Shown: positions 5,337 through 8,773 of the stretch, piece after piece
How positions within the stretch are numbered: position 1 is the first letter of the stretch
How the letters are laid out: every line of letters starts with the position of its first letter
Origin: Planctomycetota bacterium
GTDB lineage: Bacteria; Planctomycetota; Phycisphaerae; Sedimentisphaerales; Anaerohalosphaeraceae
Reading direction: 5' to 3'
DNA: 8,773 bases
NCBI GenBank assembly: GCA_030637065.1
Contig: DAOVVQ010000159.1
Coordinates: 1-8,773, forward strand
The notes under the pieces: model-generated
What the model was told of the DNA's origin: nothing
The model's input: only the letters and a program-made list of their open reading frames with translations
The model's database searches: none
Translations under genes and position numbers: made by a program

Positions 5337-6299
5337 TTATTTTCCGGCGATTATCAGGTCGAGGCGGTTGCTTTTCTCTTCGAGCGTCAGTTTGCCGCTG
5401 CCCTCGATGGTCATCCATCCTTTGTAGCCGATCTTGTCCAATTTTTTGCGGACTGTCGGCCAGTTTACGCTTCCGTCGCGGATGTCGACGAATTTTCCGC
5501 CGTGCGAGTCGGGGTTCAGCAGGAAGTCTTTGACGTGTACCTTGACGATGAGTTTGCCTAAGGCGTCGATCCAGTCCTGCGGCGGGGCGTATTTGACGTG
5601 GTTTCCGATGTCGAAGTAATACTGTACCCACGGACTGTCGATGGATCGGACGAAATTCGCAGCCAGATCCGGTTTGACCCAGAGGTTGTTCCAGACGTTT
5701 TCGACGGCGATTATGACGCCTGCTTTTTCGGCATCCGCGGCGAGGATCTTCAGTGCCTTTCGTGAGGCGTCGGTTGCTGCGTTGTGGGCGGCGATGTACT
5801 GCCGGTAGGGCGCGTTGTCACCGTTTACGACGCGTTCGAGGTGGCCGGTTTTTTTGTCGAAGTCAATGTCAAATTCCCACGGCTGGGGCATTGGCATTTT
5901 TTTGAGGCGGCAGGGGACCAGCAGGATGGCGTCTGCTCCGTAGGCCTGTGCGGCGGCAAGGGCGGTTCTGATGGATTCGACCTCTTTATCGAAGGCGGCT
6001 GGGTCGTTAAAGCCGGCCCATCCCCGCATTACGGAGTGGATTCGCATCTGGCAGCTTTCGGCGATCTTGCGGGCCTCGGCGGCTTCGGCGGGTTTTACGT
6101 CCCATGCCTTGCACTCGACGCCGTCAAATCCGGCGGCTTTGTGCTGGCCGAGCGTTTCTTTGTCGATCTTGTCGACGATGAGGGATTTTTGCAGTGGTTT
6201 TCGTTTGGCGCGTTTGGCAACGGCTGGGGTGGCGATCAGGCCTAATGTCGCCACAGCCGACCCAGCCATCATCGTTCGTCGGGTAATGTTTATGTTCAC
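5337..6299 (-). CDS. Tat-exported xylose-isomerase-like TIM-barrel protein (sugar isomerase/epimerase family)
   Basis: A 320-residue protein starting at GTG 6297-6299, with AGGAGG (6309-6314) nine bases upstream and no competing ATG. The N-terminus ITRRTMMAGS (5-14) has R7-R8, followed by a hydrophobic stretch and TPAVA (24-28), so a Tat signal is likely. The rest is an AP-endonuclease-2/xylose-isomerase-like TIM barrel. The metal-binding residues are visible: E200 (IAVENVW), D230 and H234 (YYFDIGNH), H255 (KVHVKD) and E299 (MTIEGSG), with H88 (RIHSV) on an earlier strand. Such proteins isomerise or epimerise sugars, often keto-sugars or inosose-type polyols. It is the first gene of the operon, followed by a Gfo/Idh/MocA dehydrogenase, a pairing common in sugar and polyol pathways. 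Family and export are well supported; the substrate is unknown. Confidence 0.9.
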   Translation of the reverse strand: MNINITRRTMMAGSAVATLGLIATPAVAKRAKRKPLQKSLIVDKIDKETLGQHKAAGFDGVECKAWDVKPAEAAEARKIAESCQMRIHSVMRGWAGFNDPAAFDKEVESIRTALAAAQAYGADAILLVPCRLKKMPMPQPWEFDIDFDKKTGHLERVVNGDNAPYRQYIAAHNAATDASRKALKILAADAEKAGVIIAVENVWNNLWVKPDLAANFVRSIDSPWVQYYFDIGNHVKYAPPQDWIDALGKLIVKVHVKDFLLNPDSHGGKFVDIRDGSVNWPTVRKKLDKIGYKGWMTIEGSGKLTLEEKSNRLDLIIAGK

Positions 6300-6308
6300 A
6301 ATAGCTTT

Positions 6309-6314
6309 CCTCCT
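6309..6314 (-). promoter_or_regulatory. Strong Shine-Dalgarno supporting a GTG start
   Basis: AGGAGG on the minus strand, nine bases before GTG 6297-6299. It is the main reason to accept the GTG start of the isomerase gene. Confidence 0.8.
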
Positions 6315-6386
6315 GTTATTGGTCGTCGTTTTCGGGGGCTGTTTGTCGGCAATAAGAACAGCTACGTCGCCACCGGCAGTGAAGGC

Positions 6387-6414
6387 AGTTTACCATAATC
6401 CCGTGGTTTTTCAA
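6387..6414 (-). promoter_or_regulatory. Candidate sigma-70 promoter of the isomerase-dehydrogenase-cupin operon
   Basis: On the minus strand TTGAAA (6409-6414) and TAAACT (6387-6392) are separated by 16 bases, and TGG just before the -10 gives an extended -10 element. Transcription would start near 6380, leaving a leader of about 80 bases before GTG 6299. I see no clear operator or riboswitch in that leader. Confidence 0.4.
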
Positions 6415-6455
6415 GAGCTAAATGTTGCCCTATCGGAGGCAAATTGTCCTATGGG

Positions 6456-6545
6456 GGGTGGCAGCGTGTTTGCGCAGCAAACCGATGGGCGTATTGCACA
6501 GTGGCGCCGGCCATCGGTTTGGCTTCGCCAAACACGCTGCCACCC
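6456..6545. repeat. Nested inverted repeat, about 90 bp, MITE/BIME-like
   Basis: The left arm (6456-6490) and right arm (6509-6545) are near-perfect inverted copies: both outer parts read GGGTGGCAGCGTGTTT toward the centre and the inner parts share AAACCGATGG. Small differences lie in between. Each arm also has its own small hairpin: GTTTGC with GCAAAC around GCA on the left, TTTGGC with GCCAAA around TTC on the right. The spacer 6491-6508 ends in GGCGCC. No transposase is encoded. It lies 38 bases beyond the rubredoxin stop and upstream of the operon promoter, so it may also limit read-through between the two operons. Confidence 0.8.
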
Positions 6546-6583
6546 ATGCTGAGGGACTATCGAAAGCGATTATTCGTAAGCGG

Positions 6584-6748
6584 TCACTTCTCGATCGGGT
6601 CGAATTCGTATTTTCCTACTCCGCAGACGGGGCAGGTCCAGTCGTCGGGGATGTCCTCGAAAGGTGTTCCGGGCTCTACGCCATTGCGAGGGTCGCCTAC
6701 AGCGGGGTCGTAAATGTATCCGCACATCAAACATCTGTATTTTGTCAT
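6584..6748 (-). CDS. Rubredoxin
   Basis: A 54-residue cytoplasmic iron protein. The start ATG 6746-6748 is chosen because GGAGG (6758-6762) lies nine bases upstream and the length then equals a standard rubredoxin; a longer reading adds 16 residues with no ribosome site. The single Fe(SCys)4 site is formed by C6 and C9 (CLMCGY) and C39 and C42 (CPVCGVGK). The aromatic core residues Y4, Y11, Y13, F30, W38 and F49 are present. Rubredoxins pass single electrons, in anaerobes often to oxygen or superoxide detoxifying enzymes. It lies 52 bases after the uncharacterised gene and is probably the last gene of the nqr operon, which would put an electron carrier next to the NADH-oxidising subunit NqrF. 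Confidence 0.97.
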   Translation of the reverse strand: MTKYRCLMCGYIYDPAVGDPRNGVEPGTPFEDIPDDWTCPVCGVGKYEFDPIEK

Positions 6749-6757
6749 ATATCGAAA

Positions 6758-6762
6758 CCTCC
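6758..6762 (-). promoter_or_regulatory. Shine-Dalgarno fixing the rubredoxin start
   Basis: GGAGG on the minus strand, nine bases before ATG 6746-6748. It rejects the 16-residue longer form. Confidence 0.75.
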
Positions 6763-6778
6763 ATGTTTGTCTGTTAGC

Positions 6779-6802
6779 AGCAGGGACATGCCGCATCCTG
6801 CT
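6779..6802 (-). other. Hairpin between the uncharacterised gene and rubredoxin
   Basis: AGCAGG (6779-6784) pairs with CCTGCT (6797-6802), and inside it ATGC (6788-6791) pairs with GCAT (6793-6796), with a 3-base bulge. It overlaps the stop codon of the upstream gene and has no T-run, so mRNA processing or partial attenuation is more likely than full termination. Confidence 0.35.
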
Positions 6803-7259
6803 ATGTTTCGAAAATAAAGTCTATCAGCTCTTTTGGGTCGATTCTGAAGGCGGATCCTTTGCCTTCGAAGAAGTTGTGTTCTGCTATCAGGTGGATGCTT
6901 AGGTCGGTCCAGCGGATGGTTTGCTGTGTTTTGGTTCGCCTTAGGGTGGTGATCCGTTTGATGGACTTGGCTGGGTGCGGCCAGGGGCAGATTATTGAGC
7001 CTTTGAAGTCCACGCAGGATGCCTCGATGCCCTGGGATAGCTTGACCCAGTTGCTCAGTCGTGGTTTGGCTTGTTCGGTCAGCTCGGTCATCCGTTCGGC
7101 GATCTGTTGGCAATCGTAGCCTGACCTTTCTACCTGCGAGCGGTCGGCCTCGATTATCTCCCAGACGTGGCGGGTATCTTTGCCCATGAAGCCGCCAGCG
7201 GCTAATTTGCCGGAGCGGAGCATTTCTTCGAGTTTCTTTGTTTGCGGCGATTCTTTCAT
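6801..7259 (-). CDS. Protein of unknown function in the nqr operon
   Basis: A 152-residue protein, ATG 7257-7259, with GGAGG (7269-7273) nine bases upstream. I do not recognise a family. It has no signal peptide or membrane segment. The N-terminal part (1-75) is mostly charged helix, with TRHVWEIIEADRSQV (29-43) and a second helix about 51-66. The C-terminal part looks alpha/beta: ASCVDFKGSIICPWPHP (80-96), RITTLRRT (102-109), then IRWTDLSIHLIAEHNFFEGKGSAFRIDPKELIDFIF (115-150). Cysteines C50, C82 and C91 and histidines H31, H95, H123 and H128 could bind a metal, but no standard motif is formed. It starts 18 bases after nqrF and is followed by rubredoxin, so a link to Na+-NQR function or assembly is a positional inference only. 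Confidence 0.8.
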   Translation of the reverse strand: MKESPQTKKLEEMLRSGKLAAGGFMGKDTRHVWEIIEADRSQVERSGYDCQQIAERMTELTEQAKPRLSNWVKLSQGIEASCVDFKGSIICPWPHPAKSIKRITTLRRTKTQQTIRWTDLSIHLIAEHNFFEGKGSAFRIDPKELIDFIFET

Positions 7260-7277
7260 TTGCCTGTGCCTCCGGGG

Positions 7278-8378
7278 CTACTCGAACTTATCATAATAAA
7301 TTTTGTCCTCAGCTAAACCCATCTCCGTCAGGAGCTTTGCGGAAGCGTCGATCATGCCGGGGCTGCCGCAGAGGTAGGCCTCGTGGCGGCTTACATCCGA
7401 AAAATTCCGCTGGACCGCCTCTGTTACCAGACCGGTTTCGCCCGACCAGTTGCTTTCCTTTTCGGGGACGGCTACTACGGGCACGAAATGGAAGTTGTCA
7501 AGACGCGACTCGAAATTCTTCATCTCATCTAAGTAACACAGATCGCGGACCTGATTGCCGCCAAAGAAGTATATCACCTCGCGTTTGCTGTCGCTATTGA
7601 CCATTTCGCTCAGAATCGACAGGAACGGGGCCATGCCGGAGCCGCCGGCGATAAAGATCATCGGTGCATCGGTATCCGAGAGCCGGAAATCGCCGTAGGG
7701 CCCGTTGACCTTTACCGCATCGCCGACCTTGAGGTGGTCGAAGCAGTATGTCGTGCAGATCCCGTTGGGGACGCGGCGGATGACAAGCTCGATGGTATCT
7801 TTCCTTGCCGGGTCAGAAGCGAGCGAATAGGCCCGGTAGACCTCCTCGCCGCTGCCCTTGTAACGGGGGCAGAGCAACTGGACATACTGGCCGGCTATGA
7901 AGTCGATGCTTTCCGGGTCGGTTAGTTTGAGGCGAAAGGCCTTCATATCGTACGTCAAATCCCTGATGTCCGCGCAGAGACAGGCGTATTCTTTGACCAG
8001 GAACAGCTCCGGCGGGATCTCTATCCGCAGGTCGCGTCTGACTTTTACCTGGCACGAGAGGCGGACATTGCTTTGCTTTTCGTCATCGTCAAGAAAAGGC
8101 GTCTCGGTCGGCAGTATGGCTCCGGCGCCTTGGTGGACCTTGACCTTGCAGACGCCGCAGGTTCCTCGTCCGCCACATGCACTCGGTATGAAGATTTTCT
8201 CGGCTGACAGGGCATCGAGGAGGGGTTTACCGCCGGCGACTGTGAGTTCCTTTTCGCCGTTAATGTCGATCCGGCACTCGCCGTAGTCGGCGATGAATCG
8301 CTCCGATATCACCAGCAGGAGCGCGAGGGCCGCCCCGATCGAGCTTATGACCGCTACAGCTATTATCACCGAGAACAT
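7278..8378 (-). CDS. nqrF: Na+-translocating NADH:quinone reductase subunit F
   Basis: A 366-residue membrane-anchored flavoprotein, the NADH-oxidising entry of Na+-NQR. In order: one N-terminal membrane helix (2-24); a ferredoxin domain with a [2Fe-2S] site at C68, C74, C77 (ACGGRGTCGVC) and C109 (LSCQV); an FAD domain with RAYS (182-185); and an NADH domain with GGSGMAP (245-251) and YLCGSPGM (335-342, C337). The C-terminus YYDKFE matches the usual end. It is about 40 residues shorter than the Vibrio protein, mainly because the segment between the ferredoxin and FAD motifs and the one after RAYS are compact. ATG 8376-8378 lies three bases after the nqrE stop; there is only a weak ribosome site, so translation is probably coupled. 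Function: takes hydride from NADH and passes electrons through FAD and the iron-sulfur centre into the Na+ pump. Confidence 0.93.
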   Translation of the reverse strand: MFSVIIAVAVISSIGAALALLLVISERFIADYGECRIDINGEKELTVAGGKPLLDALSAEKIFIPSACGGRGTCGVCKVKVHQGAGAILPTETPFLDDDEKQSNVRLSCQVKVRRDLRIEIPPELFLVKEYACLCADIRDLTYDMKAFRLKLTDPESIDFIAGQYVQLLCPRYKGSGEEVYRAYSLASDPARKDTIELVIRRVPNGICTTYCFDHLKVGDAVKVNGPYGDFRLSDTDAPMIFIAGGSGMAPFLSILSEMVNSDSKREVIYFFGGNQVRDLCYLDEMKNFESRLDNFHFVPVVAVPEKESNWSGETGLVTEAVQRNFSDVSRHEAYLCGSPGMIDASAKLLTEMGLAEDKIYYDKFE

Positions 8379-8381
8379 GAT

Positions 8382-8773
8382 CTATCCCAGCACCCCCGTA
8401 AAACCCATGAACGCAAGCGCCATTATGCCTGCGATTATCAGCGTGATACCGGGGCCGCGGAGTCCGGCGGGTATTCGTGAGTCGGCGAGCTTTTGGCGGA
8501 TACCGGCCATCGCCAGGATCGCCAGCATCCAGCCGAGTCCGCTGCCTAATCCGTAGCCGACAGTTACGATGAACGAATAGTCGCGGATGACCATGAACAG
8601 CGATGCGCCCAGGATCGCACAGTTGACCGTTATCAGCGGCAGGAAGATCCCGAGGTTCTGGTAGAGTGTCGGCGAATATGCCGTCGTTTCGAGCAAGTGC
8701 TTCGCGAAATCCTTTCCGAAGAACTTGAACGACGCCCCCATCAACGAGATGCTGACGAAAAATATGTACAGCA
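8382..8773 (-). CDS. nqrE: Na+-translocating NADH:quinone reductase subunit E (5-prime end cut by the window)
   Basis: The C-terminal 130 or so residues of a polytopic membrane protein. The reading frame is open to the right edge (8773), so the start lies outside; a TTG/ATG near 8741 is internal, since the residues before it (LYIFFVSISL) continue a membrane helix. The segment LGIFLPLITVNCAILG is diagnostic for NqrE/NqrD/RnfA-type subunits. Its Cys corresponds to one of the pair reported to bind an iron-sulfur centre between NqrD and NqrE. Then follow RDYSF, GYGLGSGLGWMLAI, GIRQKL, PAGLRGPGITLIIAGIMALAFMGF and a short C-terminus, matching NqrE throughout. At least three membrane helices are visible. 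Its immediate position before nqrF is the usual nqrABCDEF order, which excludes the Rnf version. Confidence 0.92.
   Translation of the reverse strand, partial: LYIFFVSISLMGASFKFFGKDFAKHLLETTAYSPTLYQNLGIFLPLITVNCAILGASLFMVIRDYSFIVTVGYGLGSGLGWMLAILAMAGIRQKLADSRIPAGLRGPGITLIIAGIMALAFMGFTGVLG

Noticed and set aside
5287..5631. A 115-residue upstream extension of the oxidoreductase reading frame
   Set aside because: It overlaps the isomerase gene antisense-free but out of frame, is very rich in Arg/Pro/Gln, and would bury the Tat signal that starts at 5286.
4252..6245. Several plus-strand open frames of 70-190 residues across the isomerase and oxidoreductase genes
   Set aside because: They are antisense shadows of high-GC genes with strong motifs on the minus strand.
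6749..6796. A 16-residue extension of rubredoxin
   Set aside because: Standard rubredoxin length and the GGAGG at 6758-6762 both support the start at 6748.

Overview
The window looks like a piece of a Planctomycetota chromosome, most likely class Phycisphaerae. This is inferred from gene content and intergenic style, not from a marker gene. The pointers are twin-arginine (Tat) signal peptides on a Gfo/Idh/MocA oxidoreductase and on a xylose-isomerase-like TIM-barrel protein, a Na+-NQR operon, and long spacers full of short palindromes and degenerate tandem repeats. Sampled 60-base lines are about 55-67% GC in most minus-strand genes but only 25-35% in the plus-strand gene tested, so the window is a mosaic.

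Layout, left to right. Positions 1-71 hold a degenerate 7-base tandem repeat. Positions 72-1004 (minus) encode a secreted SMP-30/NHL-like beta-propeller. Positions 1005-1897 are non-coding and hold a palindromic repeat, an ORF-like repeat relic, an 8-base tandem repeat running into a canonical G-quadruplex motif, and further repeats. Positions 1898-3237 (plus) are an AT-rich two-gene cassette in which both proteins carry PD-(D/E)XK nuclease motifs. Positions 3238-3588 are again non-coding with three different palindromes. One belongs to the same family as the palindrome left of the cassette, so the cassette is bracketed by related repeats.

Positions 3589-6299 (minus) form a three-gene operon, read from the right: Tat-exported TIM-barrel isomerase/epimerase, Tat-exported Gfo/Idh/MocA dehydrogenase, small cupin. 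A plausible promoter lies at 6387-6414. The set suggests sugar or polyol processing outside the cytoplasm, with substrate unknown. Upstream of it is a nested inverted repeat of about 90 bp (6456-6545). Positions 6584-8773 (minus) are the distal end of a Na+-NQR operon: nqrE (cut by the window edge), nqrF, a conserved-looking protein of unknown function, and a rubredoxin. The small gaps suggest co-transcription, so the last two may be accessory redox or assembly partners of the Na+ pump.

The most interesting part is the plus-strand nuclease pair. It has no recognisable methyltransferase next to it, has foreign-looking composition, sits between matching palindromes, and its first protein has an E-x-Q in place of the usual E-x-K active-site motif.
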